This document shows, one piece after another, positions 1 through 10,389 of a stretch of 64,000 nt of DNA; position 1 is the first letter of the stretch, and each line of letters begins with the position of its first letter. The stretch comes from Nitzschia sp. DOCU1 (taxonomy: Eukaryota; Bacillariophyta; Bacillariophyceae; Bacillariales; Bacillariaceae). The notes beneath the pieces were generated by a model, which was given only the letters and a program-made list of their open reading frames with translations, made no database searches and had not been told where the DNA came from. The position numbers were made by a program, and so were the translations under genes. The stretch lies in NCBI GenBank assembly GCA_951394045.1, contig OX596001.1, positions 620,001-684,000 of the forward strand, written 5' to 3'.

Positions 1-2235
1 AGTTTGGAACAAACTAATGGAGAAATGCTAAACTCTTCGGCACTTTCCAGGCCAAGTATAGAACAAGAGCCGGAAGTTACTTTACAACTTCCACGTCCTA
101 GCCTGGAGCCAACGGCAGAAGTGGACGAAGAGGAGATAGATGACGAGCAAGAGGGCGATCAGTCACTATCACTCAATGGCAACCTAGAAGCATCCTCTGG
201 ATCGATGGGGGGACTACAGGGGACTATTACGGAACGAAGAATTCAAAGAATGCAGCGTAAAAGTATTTCGCCTACTCGAGGTTCCCAGTCAACACAAGAT
301 CCACAAACGCCCACACTACGAGGGAGACTACGGAAGAGTAATAAGGGCTCGTCAGCCGCAGAAGATGAAGCCCAGGACAACGCATCCGTTGGAGACCCTG
401 AAACCCGGCGCCGAGTGAGAAGGCAAAATAATAGAGGCCCAGACGATGAAGCCTCTGACTTACGGGGCTCTGATTTGCGGGGCTCGACTACCAGCAACGG
501 CGATCAATCTGTGGGTGATCCTGAGACTGCGCGACGGCGTGGGGTGCGTCGGCACAATAGTAGAGGCCCAAACGATGATGCCTCTGACTTACGGGGCTCT
601 GATTTGCGGGGCTCGACTACCAGCAACGGCGATCGATCTGTGGGTGATCCTGAGACTGCGCGACGGCGTGGGGTGCGTCGGCACAATAGTAGAGGCCCAA
701 ACGATGATGCCTCTGATTTGCGGGGCTCGACTACCAGCAACGGCGATCAATCTGTGGGTGATCCTGAGACTCCGCGACGGCGTGGGGTGCGTCGGCACAA
801 TAGTAGAGGCCCAAACGATGATGCCTCTGATTTGCGGGGCTCGACTACCAGCAACGGCGATCAATCTGTGGGTGATCCTGAGACTCCGCGACGGCGTGGG
901 GTGCGTCGGCACAATAGTAGAGGCCCAAACGATGATGCCTCTGACTTGCGTGGCTCGACCAATAGCACTGACGATCAATCCGTCGGCGATCCTGAGACTC
1001 CACGACGACGTGGGTTGCGCGGGCACATCAGTAAGGGTCGCAGCGACGAGGCCTCGTGTACTGGCAACGACGAACAGTCGGTTGGTGATCCTCACACGCC
1101 ACGTAGTCGAGGCGTTCGACGGACGAATAGCAGGTCAGGTCCATCCGATGAAGCACCGAGCACTGGTAACGATGATCAATTGGTGGGTGACCCCCAAACT
1201 CCCAAACAACGTGGGATACGCCGTCAAAATAGCCGAACCCACGAGGTAGACGAAAAAGATATGGAAGACCAAGGCATTGATCCTGAAACACCCACACGTC
1301 GGAGACTACGCCGCCAGAATAGCAAGACGGATCCTTCTCAAGATGACACAAAGGTAGAAGATCAGGCTGCGATGCGACGCCGAGTAAAACGTCAGGCAGA
1401 TGAATTAAGGGCTAAAGAAGAGCGCCAACGAACGCAGCGGGGCCAATCCTCATCTAAGCAGGCTGTTTTAGGCCACCGTTCTCCTGAATCTCCCACCAAA
1501 AGACGGGAAAAGAGAAGTCAATCCCCCCGGGAGGACTCGGAACAGCCTCGATCGGGTCGCAGCGATACTGACAAGCCAAATTCCGGGCGTAAGAAAAACA
1601 ATTCAGAAGAGTCCAAATCGCCCCGTGAACCCTCGAGTCCATCGACTCGTGACAAGGACAGAGATGGCAGGAAATCTCTAGCGGGACGCAAATCCACGAG
1701 TCCAACCCAACGTGACAAAGAACGAGACGAAAACAGTCGGCGCCGACGAGTTCGTAGTGGCAGCCCTGGAAGGAGCCACGAAGACGCCTCCAAATCTAAA
1801 GTCAGTTCCCACCACGGACGCCGTAGTCGCGACGAAAATCGGACACCACGTGCAAAGGAGAATCGTGAAAATGGTAACGATGATAAAACTCACCGCAGTA
1901 GGTCACCAACGACGCCGAAGAAGGACGAGCAGCGTCGGCAAAAGTCACACGATCGCAGTCGATCTCCCCGGACGGAACATTCTCGAGGAACTATCAAGCG
2001 CGAAAGTGTGGCTACAAACGGCGATCGTAATACTACGGGATCCAGGAACTCTACGACTCGGCGCCCCCAGGACGATCGTTCAGTGGCAAGTGGACCATCG
2101 CGACGGCGGCATGGTCGAGGGCCGAACTCGCCCTCGTCCCCCTCTTCGCCCAATTCGGGCAAGCCCAAGCGTCGAGTCACCAAATCGAGTGATTTGGGGA
2201 GCAAGATAGAAAAACTGGAAGCTTTTGAATTTTAG
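1..2235 (+). CDS. Ser/Arg-rich repetitive low-complexity protein, 3' part
   Basis: The reading frame is open from the first base to a TAG at 2233-2235, so the 5' end lies outside the window. About 744 residues are visible. An acidic N-terminal part (roughly residues 1-80) is followed by tandem repeats of 38-43 residues (roughly 125-380) with the core SVGDPET.RRRGVRR and DDASDLRGS. Then comes a long, very basic Ser/Arg/Lys/Pro region with many SP and RSP motifs and a short C-terminus ending KLEAFEF. No globular domain, membrane segment or catalytic motif is recognisable. The composition suggests an intrinsically disordered, probably phosphorylated nuclear or scaffold-type protein, but that is inference only. 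Because repeat lengths are multiples of three, other frames are also open across the repeat; I regard those as shadows. Confidence 0.6.
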   Translation, partial: SLEQTNGEMLNSSALSRPSIEQEPEVTLQLPRPSLEPTAEVDEEEIDDEQEGDQSLSLNGNLEASSGSMGGLQGTITERRIQRMQRKSISPTRGSQSTQDPQTPTLRGRLRKSNKGSSAAEDEAQDNASVGDPETRRRVRRQNNRGPDDEASDLRGSDLRGSTTSNGDQSVGDPETARRRGVRRHNSRGPNDDASDLRGSDLRGSTTSNGDRSVGDPETARRRGVRRHNSRGPNDDASDLRGSTTSNGDQSVGDPETPRRRGVRRHNSRGPNDDASDLRGSTTSNGDQSVGDPETPRRRGVRRHNSRGPNDDASDLRGSTNSTDDQSVGDPETPRRRGLRGHISKGRSDEASCTGNDEQSVGDPHTPRSRGVRRTNSRSGPSDEAPSTGNDDQLVGDPQTPKQRGIRRQNSRTHEVDEKDMEDQGIDPETPTRRRLRRQNSKTDPSQDDTKVEDQAAMRRRVKRQADELRAKEERQRTQRGQSSSKQAVLGHRSPESPTKRREKRSQSPREDSEQPRSGRSDTDKPNSGRKKNNSEESKSPREPSSPSTRDKDRDGRKSLAGRKSTSPTQRDKERDENSRRRRVRSGSPGRSHEDASKSKVSSHHGRRSRDENRTPRAKENRENGNDDKTHRSRSPTTPKKDEQRRQKSHDRSRSPRTEHSRGTIKRESVATNGDRNTTGSRNSTTRRPQDDRSVASGPSRRRHGRGPNSPSSPSSPNSGKPKRRVTKSSDLGSKIEKLEAFEF
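450..1050 (+). repeat. in-gene tandem repeat, 114/129-bp units
   Basis: The phrase gtgggtgatcctgag recurs at 511, 640, 754 and 868, with a diverged version at 982. Spacing is therefore 129, 114, 114 and 114 bp. The 15-bp difference is an extra SDLRG pentapeptide in the longer unit. The central copies are almost identical and degrade outward, consistent with recent replication slippage or unequal crossover inside the coding sequence. All lengths keep the frame. Confidence 0.9.
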
Positions 2236-2551
2236 ATTGAAGTTGCTGGCAAACCAACACATTCTAACTTTTGTGGGATTGCTTTTGTCTAGTAGTAGAG
2301 TAGCGAGGCGTCGCTCCGATGTAGCTACAGTAGGGCAAGGCAATTTTGTCGTTTTCGACCCGTTTCCCGCACAAAATCTGGCGGGAACGTCAGGCCGCCC
2401 ACCAGGCAGGTTTCGCCAAAAGGATGAGAAGGCCAACGCGACAATGGCGGTGGCTCCTCTATGGCCAAAGTTCATTCCGAACCGCTTGTCAGACAGTCTA
2501 CATGGACTGCACGTCAGATCTAAAACGTTAGATGCGACATGACTCTCGTGG
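2236..2551. other. intergenic
   Basis: Separates the repeat protein from the cereblon-like gene on the same strand. No convincing gene or RNA seen. It presumably contains the 3' UTR of the first gene and the promoter of the second. Confidence 0.5.
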
Positions 2552-4328
2552 ATGCTTTCCTGTTGTAGGCGGAAAATAGAAGATCAAGTTGTACAAAGCG
2601 ATCGAACAATGGAACAAGACGAAGGGAACAACGAAGGGGATCAGGGCCCATCAGGGGACGATTCTTCCCTTTGGTCGTCCTCCGAATCTTCGGCCCCGCC
2701 CAGTCTTGAACAATCGTCGCTCCCTTTACCATGTGATCATTCTTACTTGTCGGGCGCCTCTCACCCGCTGCTGGTACAAACGCCCTCGTCACTGGCAGAG
2801 GAGGAATCCTCTGAATATTCTCCCCTAAGAAGAAACGCCACGACCGAATTGGCAATTTTGGAGTTGCAAGGCGTGGTCTTGTTTCCAGGCTGTACGATTC
2901 CGGTGAAGCTACGTGATCGATCATTAATTTCCTATCTAGGCCATCAAATTGAAGTTTGTCGGAATATTCCTCATCGACAACCTCAGGTGCGCTTGGGAGT
3001 TTTGACCTATCAATATGGAAATGGGCATCGGTTTGTCGGACGCATTGGTACCATTGCTACGATTCAATATACACAAGAACGAACCGATGAAACGCAACAA
3101 CCTCATCATGTTTGGCGTCGCTATCAGGATTTGGCCGAGCTTGTGTTTACTGCGGTCGGAACAGGTCGCTTCGAAGTGGTTGCCCCGGTCGTGGACAGTC
3201 TCACCTCCACATCAGGCCGTGCCAGTGTCTATCAAGTTCGAGAGATATGGGATACCCCTTTGCTTCTACCACCTCTGTTGGGAAATCATCGCAAACTTTT
3301 TTCAACGAGACCAAGCGTATTGGATCATGGAAACGAGAGAGACGGCGACGATAGTGACAAGAATGACGAGGACCCTCCAAGTCTAGAAAGACACTGGAGA
3401 GTTCGAAGACACCATCAATTGACGTGGAATTTGTCGATTTTGACATCCACACCATATATCGTCTACGATCGCAATTGGCCTTGGAAACTAGTTGACGAAT
3501 TGATTGTCTTGTTGCAAGAGAACCAAGGAAAATCCAATCTGCCGCACTTGGGAAACTATCAGACACCAATACGGCGAGCTTCTTCTTCTTTGGAGGAAGA
3601 GTCACCACAATCCACGGATGATTTCTCATTGATCTCACCTACGCAATTTTCCTTTTGGTTGTCGAGTAATATGCCCTTTACACAACAAGAACGATTGGAA
3701 CTTTTAGAAATGCCTAGTACTCTGGAACGCTTGCGACGGATACGGACCAAAGTTTTGGAATTGGTGCGAGAACAACAAGTTTGCTATTTGGGCTGCAGTC
3801 GTTGTGAGATTCCCCTGTCGCCCGTGGCGCAAGTGTTTTCGTTTCAAGGTGCCGAGGGGGCCAGTTCGAACTATGGTGAGTAACAAAGGAAACAACCAGG
3901 AATGCCAGTACGGAGACAAAACTCATTGTCGCGCTTCTTATTGTTATTGATGCTGTTTCTTTCAGTCAATGATCATGGCTACATTCATCAAGTAACGACG
4001 CTGCGCAGTGTCGTCGACGAACGTCAACTCTATTATCAAGGGCCACCGAGTACCGAAAACAGGTAAGTCGTCAGAATGTGTTTGACGTTTCTTTACGCCG
4101 AGAGTGTTTCGAGTCGGCAACTCATATCATGGATGTAGCTACTTTCCTGGTTTTAGCTGGACCATTACCTATTGTCGTCGATGCGCATCCTTGCTGGGTT
4201 GGAAGTTTCAACGAGTGACTAGTACGCCACGTGGTCCAGCCACAAAGAATTGCCCCGACATGTTTTTTGGATTTCAATCGTCCAGCGTCAAAACCCTTCG
4301 ACGACAAGAAGAAGACGATGACGATTAA
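2552..4328 (+). CDS. cereblon-like protein (LON substrate-binding domain plus CULT domain), 3 exons
   Basis: The spliced model has exons 2552-3875, 3966-4062 and 4139-4328, joined by introns of 90 and 76 bp with GTGAGT and GTAAGT donors and AG acceptors. It gives 536 residues. Residues about 90-390 resemble the LON N-terminal substrate-binding domain (LVLFPGCTIPVKL-type entry, then a long beta-rich part). The C-terminal part is a CULT domain: CSRCE, then NDHGYIH, then WF-like PGFSW, CRRC and GWKF, so both zinc-binding CxxC pairs are present. Known cereblons are substrate receptors of CRL4 ubiquitin ligases, and the CULT pocket binds cyclic imides and C-terminal degrons. The aromatic cage keeps the second and third Trp, but the first is Tyr (NSYFPGF instead of SWFPG). 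The start is uncertain; an in-frame ATG at 2609 is an alternative. The N-terminus is acidic and low-complexity. Confidence 0.82.
3876..3965 (+). other. intron 1 of the cereblon-like gene
   Basis: Begins GTGAGTAAC and ends TTTCAG. Removing it restores the CULT motif NYVNDHGYIH across the junction. The phase is one base into the Val codon. Confidence 0.85.
4063..4138 (+). other. intron 2 of the cereblon-like gene
   Basis: Begins GTAAGTCGT and ends GTAG. Its removal joins STEN to SYFPGFSW, the expected order in a CULT domain. Confidence 0.8.
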
Positions 4329-4664
4329 CGAATAGCAGCCAATGGCATGGTCTCTACACCACGCAATCATAGCTATAGCTTCTTAGGTAACTATTCGCTA
4401 CCTTTTCGTGGAGCCGACGTGAGTCTCGTGGTCTTGGTGGAGGCGCGCGCCAAAAATGAGTTCTTCGGTCTGGCCGGCTGTCGCGCACGACTTCCCGAAA
4501 CCTCCCTCGCGCACAATCCACGAATCAAAAAAGACGAACGCACTCTCATCATCGCCAACTTTATCGGAAGCATAGAAAGAAGAGTGAGTCTGGGGTTGCA
4601 GATCCATGTTACGCTTTGTGACATAAAAAGCAAGAAGGCAAGCAATATCATCATCATCATTATC
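4329..4664 (+). other. intergenic or 5' UTR of the lipase gene
   Basis: An in-frame extension of the lipase runs back to an ATG at 4347, only 19 bp after the preceding stop. It encodes a sequence without recognisable features and ends in a poly-Ile stretch made by ATC repeats. I treat it as promoter and 5' UTR, but an N-terminally extended protein cannot be excluded. Confidence 0.45.
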
Positions 4665-6824
4665 ATGCCGGGTCCCGCCGCCTTTGCCGTTCCTGGCGCC
4701 ATACTGGCCATGAAACGAATAGCCCTGCAAGCTTCTGCGTATTACAGCCCGGAAGTGGCCACGGCCTTCACTTCCGCCACTATCATTGCCGTTTTGACGA
4801 GATGGATCTGGAAATACATTCCCATTTGGATCAAGGAAGATATATCCTTTCAAACATTGTTTTGGTCCAATAAACGCAAGCAGCGCCAACAACAACAACC
4901 ACTCGATGATATTAATAATCCAGCTCCATCTACGAATGCACGAGAAGAACTTTCTCATTTAGCGTCAGTTCTGCAAAGTTTGAATCGAATGACAATGTCC
5001 ATGGAAGAATTACACGAAATTCCACAGTTACACGCTGCTATTTTAGCATTTATTCAATTGTCGGCACAAATGAAGCAACTGCAACTACTATTGGCATCAT
5101 CAACGACAGAGGTCCATCAGGACGACATATCGCACTCGACCTATAGAGACGATTCCTATGAAACGGCGGGGCATTTGTTGGATTTGAGAAGTGAAGTTCA
5201 GACTCCCCAGCATCAAGAAGCTTTGGAGTTTGCCACGTGGGCTTATCATCCCAAAGCTACTGCTACGACTGCTTCGTCGTCATCGTCGTCAGGCGGCAAT
5301 ATCAACAAAAGCAAGCTAGAGTCGCTGTTACAAGAACGAGATTATGAACTGGTTTGTCATGAGGATCCAACGACACAAAGACCGGGACAGGTGGCGTTTT
5401 ACGTGGCCGTTTCAGGAATTCATCGTCAAGTCTATGTGGGTGTCCGAGGAACCTCGTCGTTGGAAGATTTGGTTACGGATTGTTGTGGTCATGCCGTTCC
5501 TCTCATGCCCAAGGATGATGAAAATTGGCGGATTGAAGTCGCTGCCGCCAGGCCCAACGAAATTCGGTTATCCCAACGACGAGAAGGCAGAAATGAAGGA
5601 GGCGCCATTGTCATCGACGAAGACAATAGCACTGACGAAGACGAGGATGATACTAGCCACCATTACGACGACGTGGAGATTATTAGTGGACATGAACAAA
5701 TACGGGTAGAAGTGGGCGATGATGATCAAGACGAAAGCGACAATCATGTTCGATGCCACGAGGGGATTCTGATTTCCGCCAAGCGAATGACAAAACGATT
5801 GGGGCCTATTCTTCGGGACTGGGCCTTGGATGCTGGATATCGAGTTATTTTGTGTGGACACAGGTAGGATAAATGCGGAGGTATATCATTGTTTGGAAAA
5901 AGTTGTCTGTGTATGTCAACGGCTAAAGCATTTGAGACCATTTTGCATTTTTCTGTGTATAGTTTGGGGGGCGGCGTCGCGACGTTGGCAGCCTTGATTT
6001 TGCGGGCCGAATTTCCCAGCCTCGAAGGAGAAAGAATGCATGTCTACGCCTTTGCTCCTCCACCCGTTTTGGATCATGACTCTGCCATTGCTGCGGCTCC
6101 CTTTGTAACATCCTTTGTTCACAATGCTGATTTGATTCCTCGATGCAGTCTCTTCAACTTGGCCATTTTGATGCAAGGTCTAAAAGTCATCCACGAAAAG
6201 CTCAAGGAGCGAGGAATTAATCCAACAGGTCCGAAAACAACCACCGCATTCATACGACAATTATTTGCTTCCAATATTGATCTTGGGGTTCCAATCGACG
6301 GTGATAATGATGAGAATGTTGCCGACGAAGATGAAGGACAAGACAACGCGGAAAACGATTTCTCGCAGGATGATCATGAGTCGATGGATTCTTCTTCGAA
6401 AACACCAGCACATGAATGCGACTCTTCTAGAAGTCAAAAATCTAGTTTTTCAACGAAACCCTTGCTGACGTTGGAAGAATGGAACAGTGCTCTGGACAAT
6501 GGCATGCCCTCCATTCGCAAGCGTGAGCATCTGTTTGTTGCCGGGCGAGTCCTATTGATCTATAGCCCGTGGAAAGAAGAAGCAGCCATGAGGGAGGAAG
6601 AGGGTCGCCGGCAGCAAGAAACTACAAATGACGAAAACGACGACGAAAATGATGATACCAACAACACTGTAACACGAGTGTCATCCCGCCCACTTCGCTG
6701 TGTGGATACCAACGGGACAGCCGCAGCCTTACGCATGATTGAGGCGGATGGACCACGACTCTTTACCGACCATTTCACTTCGTCGTATTATGATGCTCTT
6801 GGAATGACCTATCACTTTGACTAG
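4665..6824 (+). CDS. class 3 lipase, sn-1 diacylglycerol-lipase-like, 2 exons
   Basis: Exons 4665-5863 and 5963-6824 around a 99-bp GTAGGA...AG intron give 686 residues. The splice falls inside the nucleophile elbow: VILCGHS joins LGGGVATLAAL, giving the GHSLGG lipase motif. Upstream is VYVGVRGTSSLEDLVTD, the usual lead-in of the fold. The acid is the Asp of VHNADLIPRCS and the His is probably in LFTDHFTSSYY near the C-terminus. This order matches Lipase_3/DAGL proteins, which cleave acylglycerols at membranes. Residues about 10-65 contain hydrophobic segments that could anchor the protein. Two acidic, low-complexity inserts (NSTDEDEDD; ENDDENDD) interrupt the core, a common feature of diatom proteins. 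The ATG at 4665 was chosen because the upstream frame looks like UTR. Confidence 0.8.
5864..5962 (+). other. intron of the lipase gene
   Basis: GTAGGATAAA donor and TGTGTATAG acceptor. It interrupts the Ser codon of the catalytic GHSLGG motif (AG|T), which fixes the splice model. Confidence 0.85.
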
Positions 6825-7301
6825 AAAGTGATTGCATCTTCCACGACTTGGGGCTGGGACTATTTTAACAAATGCCGAAAAGTGAATTCAGCGGTGGAGG
6901 CAGTGCTTGTCGATTCAACAAGATTCTTGTCTGGCTGTTGACAACAACATTGGACACTGTTGATGATAGACTCCTCCACATCTATTAGCCCGTACTCGAA
7001 GACTTTTGGCTGTTGGTGAGTGTTTTGTGACCCGTCTAGGTCTCTCCTCATTGAGACTCCTGCTACTAGCGATCCAGCCTTGTAGCAATGGGAAGGTAAT
7101 AGCTATAGTAGGTACTATGAATAAATATTATGGTATCTCGCCATATCTTCGACTGTTAGGACTAAAACCAAACTCCACGTCAGCCTGTGGAATGAAACTC
7201 CCAAACGAAGCGACGGAAGAAGAGGAGAGGATGCTTGTGTTAGTACTGTAGGGTCCCCAGCAACTCAGGCTCGCCCTCCTTATCCAATAACTGACTTCTA
7301 C
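6825..7301. other. intergenic between lipase (+) and SET gene (-), convergent
   Basis: Holds the 3' ends of both genes and one copy of a ~130-bp dispersed direct repeat (7088-7219). No gene is supported here. Confidence 0.5.
7088..7219 (+). repeat. ~130-bp direct repeat, copy 1
   Basis: From ATGGGAA...GTAATAGCTATAG to GCGACGGAAG it matches 8660-8796 with only a handful of substitutions and small indels (2-4 bp). The two copies lie just outside the two ends of the SET-domain gene. No coding potential and no clear terminal inverted repeat were seen, so its nature (MITE-like or duplicated spacer) is open. Confidence 0.85.
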
Positions 7302-8590
7302 CTAAAGCTCATTATTATTATCATTATAATTCACATCTTCGGTGTACTCGTAATCGTCAGTATCACCCTCAGATTCGTCGAAGGCATCATCATAGCTATC
7401 TTCCGCGGCCTGCTCGAGCGCCGCCGAGAAGGCATTGACGACGGCCTCGTGAAATTGAAAAATGCCGTCAAGCTCTACTTTTGGAATATCTGTACGGCCT
7501 TTATTCTCTTGTTCGAATCTTATGAGCTCCATCAGTCGGTGTTGTAAATAGGTTAGTCCACGTTCACCAGGAGCGGCAATAAAGTCGAAAAACAAAAGCT
7601 CGCCATCATCCCCATAGAACACTTCAAAACTGATGTTGAACAATGGTATATACCACCGCTGCGGTGATGATTCCACAAAGCCAAAAACTTCAAACAGCTC
7701 GGGCGTCGTTAGCACCATTGGGTTACACCACTCGCATTGATTGTATGTGCTCTGAAGTTCTTCCCCCGGCTCAACGCTTCTTGTGGTCACGATTCGATAT
7801 CTTTTGTCTGGTTCTATATCAGGTTCCACATTTCTATAGTCTCCGTTCTGGTAGTAGAACACGACGTAAGTAAAACATTTTGTGATTCAGAAGAGAGTAT
7901 TTTCAACTGAAGCGACGGCCCCGCAGCACTTACTCGATGATTTACCAAATCGGTAAACGGTACCAACATGTCTTCGTCTTCGCCATCTCCCCTCGTTTGA
8001 ATCAGCATCAAGGCGTGCAAAAAGCTGTCATCAACCAGCATGCTTTTACACATTTCTTCGATACTGTGGTAGGACCAAAACGCAGGCAAACCTTTATAGA
8101 CTTGGTACAAAAGACTCTTCCCTTCAGCGGACCAGAATAGCGGCACATGACTTCTTGATCGACTCAAAAGATATAGTTCGTAGGGATTCAGTTCGCTAGG
8201 ATTTTTGCTCAAACGCTTTTCCAGGTCTTCGGCCATTTCACATAACCACTCCGCATCCTCGGAATAGGTTGGCACGATGATCAATTCCCATGGAATCTCG
8301 GCCACCACTTCACCCTCGGCCAACGCTTCTTTGGCAAAGATGCCACTAAGAGAACCAACAATTTGTTTTACTTCCACTTTGTCACTAATCCAGCCACCGC
8401 TGTCTCGGATCCATGTTATGATATCCGCAATTCGTTTAGCATCATCCCCGGCGCCCGTTCCTTGTGAAAGTGGAACGAGGAGAATCAGCATCCAGAAGAA
8501 CAAACAATGACGAGGGGGACGACCACCACAGCAATAACATGCTGCCGCAACGCACCCCTCCAGCAAGGAATGGCCCAAACCAGAAAACAT
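7302..8590 (-). CDS. SET-domain protein (Rubisco-LSMT/SETD3-like), 2 exons
   Basis: On the minus strand, exons 8590-7934 and 7847-7302 flank an 86-bp intron (GTAAGT...CAG), giving 400 residues. The splice joins VPFTDLVNHR to NGDYRN, placing the SET motif DLVNH in exon 1 and the GEELQSTYN/LFEVFGF motifs in exon 2, the usual N-H...Y order of SET active sites. A GxFA-type motif (SGIFAKEALAEGEVV) begins the SET domain near residue 85. Family members are lysine or histidine N-methyltransferases of non-histone proteins. The N-terminus (FFWMLILLVPLSQG) is a strong hydrophobic segment, so the protein is probably secreted, ER- or organelle-targeted. The tail is very acidic. An in-frame GTG further upstream is not a credible start; ATG at 8590 is used. 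Confidence 0.8.
7848..7933 (-). other. intron of the SET gene
   Basis: The minus strand reads GTAAGTGCTGCGG...CTACCAG. Both exons are in the same phase and the protein motif continues across the junction. Confidence 0.8.
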
Positions 8591-8659
8591 GGCTTCTGCA
8601 AAACGCAACAAATAAGCAACCCACACTTTGTTGTCATGTAGTCGTAGGCATTACGAGTG

Positions 8660-8796
8660 ATGGGAATGTAATAGCTATAGTAGGTACTATGAATAAATAT
8701 TACGGCATCTCGCCATATCTTCGACTGTTAGGACTAAAACCAAACTCCACGTCAGCCTCTGTGGAATGAAACTCCAAACGAATGAAGCGACGGAAG
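8660..8796 (+). repeat. ~130-bp direct repeat, copy 2
   Basis: Matches 7088-7219 in the same orientation, 1.57 kb away. It lies in the 5' flank of the SET gene and upstream of the metallophosphatase gene (8591-8997 is otherwise featureless). Confidence 0.85.
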
Positions 8797-8997
8797 GAGA
8801 GTTGATGATGCCACCATGTCGATGATCGTCATCTACACACCACCACCGCTCCAATGTGTTATTGTCATTGGATTAACCGCGCCAAAGAAGATACTCGTTG
8901 CTAGTGTATCCATAAACCTTGCAGAAGCTGTACCTAGTCCATCATTTTTCGCCTCGATTGGAATGCTGGTACAAGCAACAAACGGCGGGAATCCAAA

Positions 8998-10389
8998 ATG
9001 AGGCGGACTTTTGATGGTGGAGCCTACGCTGCCATGAGGACCGTTTTCGGGTGTTGTAGCATTTTGTTAGCGGCTACTTCAACTACGTTTGCCTTTGTTC
9101 TCAATATTGCCCCGCCGCAACATCATGGTCGTCGACACTTCATGACGACGCGCCTGCATCTAAGCTCTTCCAATCATCCTCGGCGTCCTGATTTGAAGCT
9201 GGTGCATTTGGATCATATTGATCGTGTCCTTTGCATATCGGATTTGCACACGGATCATGCCGATAACATGCAATGGCTTGCCAATCATACTTGTCCTTCT
9301 ACAATGGCGGATGAAGAAGATGACAGCATTGTGATTGGCCCGTCCGACTTGATTGTAGTGGCGGGAGATATCTCTCATGATACCGAGCGGATTGAACAAT
9401 CTCTCATGTATTTGCTACGGACGGGTGCCAGTGTACTCTTTGTGGCGGGAAATCATGAGGCATGGTTGCATCCCAAAGACCTGGAAGATGATCCGACGGT
9501 AACGTCCATGGACAAAATCAACCAAGTGTATCAAACATGCCGAGATTTGGGTGTTTATACTCCTGAAACCTGTCTCAAAGTGGGCGGGACGCCCGAACGG
9601 CCTCATACATTGTGGCTAGCCTCTCTCGATAGTTGGTACGATGCGAGTTTGTCACTAAAAGAATGCGATGATTTGTGTCGGGATTTTGGCAAGTGGCCGT
9701 GGGTCGACTTTTTGAAATGTCAATGGCCACCGGGCTTTGATTCGATGCGTGCGCCCAACCAGAAGATTCCCTTGGGAGTCTCACAGTATTATGCCGAACA
9801 AAACAAACCCTTGCTGGAACAATTGCCAAGATGGATAGCAGAAGCAGAAGAAGGAAACGCCAAGGATTTCGGATCTTCCGCTGTCATGACGATTAGTCAT
9901 TTCTTGCCGAATCAGCGGTGCTTGCCGGATTGGAAGGATATCGAGTCTCCTGTCTTTCGGCGACATCAATGGCTCGATCATGGCGGGGGTGGTGTCTCGG
10001 CCAAGTTTGCCAAGGTGGCAGGAACCGAGTTGCTAGACGAGCAAATTCGAAGTTTGGATTTGCCGGAGCACGTTCGTCGCATGCACGTCTTTGGACATTC
10101 CCATCGTCCCAAGGATTTTGAATGGGACGGGATTCGATATATTCATAACCCTCTGGGTAAACCAAGAGAACGGGAAATACACATGGTCTCGCCGTCCGTG
10201 GACTTTCAACACGTCTGGGACACTAAGACAGTAGGAGAAGTTCCCGGAGAACAAGTGATTCGCTACTGGGAAGAAAAGGGCGGGGGCTTAGAGGCTTTGG
10301 TGGTGCGAATGAACAACTCGAAACGAAAGAGTCGATACGGCAAGTACTTGAAGCAACGAATGGAATCATCCAAACGACGAAATCGGTAG
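8998..10389 (+). CDS. calcineurin-like metallophosphatase, N-terminal targeting signal
   Basis: 463 residues from ATG at 8998. The metal-binding motifs of the metallophosphoesterase fold are present in order: SDLHTDH (about residue 80), GDISHD (about 123), GNHEAW (about 155), then a His region (SHFLPN) and GHSHRP (about 365). These bind the two-metal centre that hydrolyses phosphoesters; the substrate is not predictable. The N-terminus carries a hydrophobic signal segment (VFGCCSILLAATSTTFAF) with an Ala-Phe junction, compatible with the bipartite plastid presequence of diatoms, although plain secretion is also possible. A second ATG 12 codons in (MRTVFGCC) would give a cleaner signal peptide and may be the true start. 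The C-terminus is strongly basic (SKRKSR, SSKRRNR). Confidence 0.82.
   Translation: MRRTFDGGAYAAMRTVFGCCSILLAATSTTFAFVLNIAPPQHHGRRHFMTTRLHLSSSNHPRRPDLKLVHLDHIDRVLCISDLHTDHADNMQWLANHTCPSTMADEEDDSIVIGPSDLIVVAGDISHDTERIEQSLMYLLRTGASVLFVAGNHEAWLHPKDLEDDPTVTSMDKINQVYQTCRDLGVYTPETCLKVGGTPERPHTLWLASLDSWYDASLSLKECDDLCRDFGKWPWVDFLKCQWPPGFDSMRAPNQKIPLGVSQYYAEQNKPLLEQLPRWIAEAEEGNAKDFGSSAVMTISHFLPNQRCLPDWKDIESPVFRRHQWLDHGGGGVSAKFAKVAGTELLDEQIRSLDLPEHVRRMHVFGHSHRPKDFEWDGIRYIHNPLGKPREREIHMVSPSVDFQHVWDTKTVGEVPGEQVIRYWEEKGGGLEALVVRMNNSKRKSRYGKYLKQRMESSKRRNR

Noticed and set aside
446..1249. Long second-frame open reading frame over the Ser/Arg repeat
   Set aside because: It exists only because the repeat length is a multiple of three; the composition is unlike a protein.
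4347..4664. N-terminal extension of the lipase
   Set aside because: The extension has no recognisable features, starts 19 bp after the previous gene and ends in a poly-ATC run; more likely 5' UTR, although not excluded.
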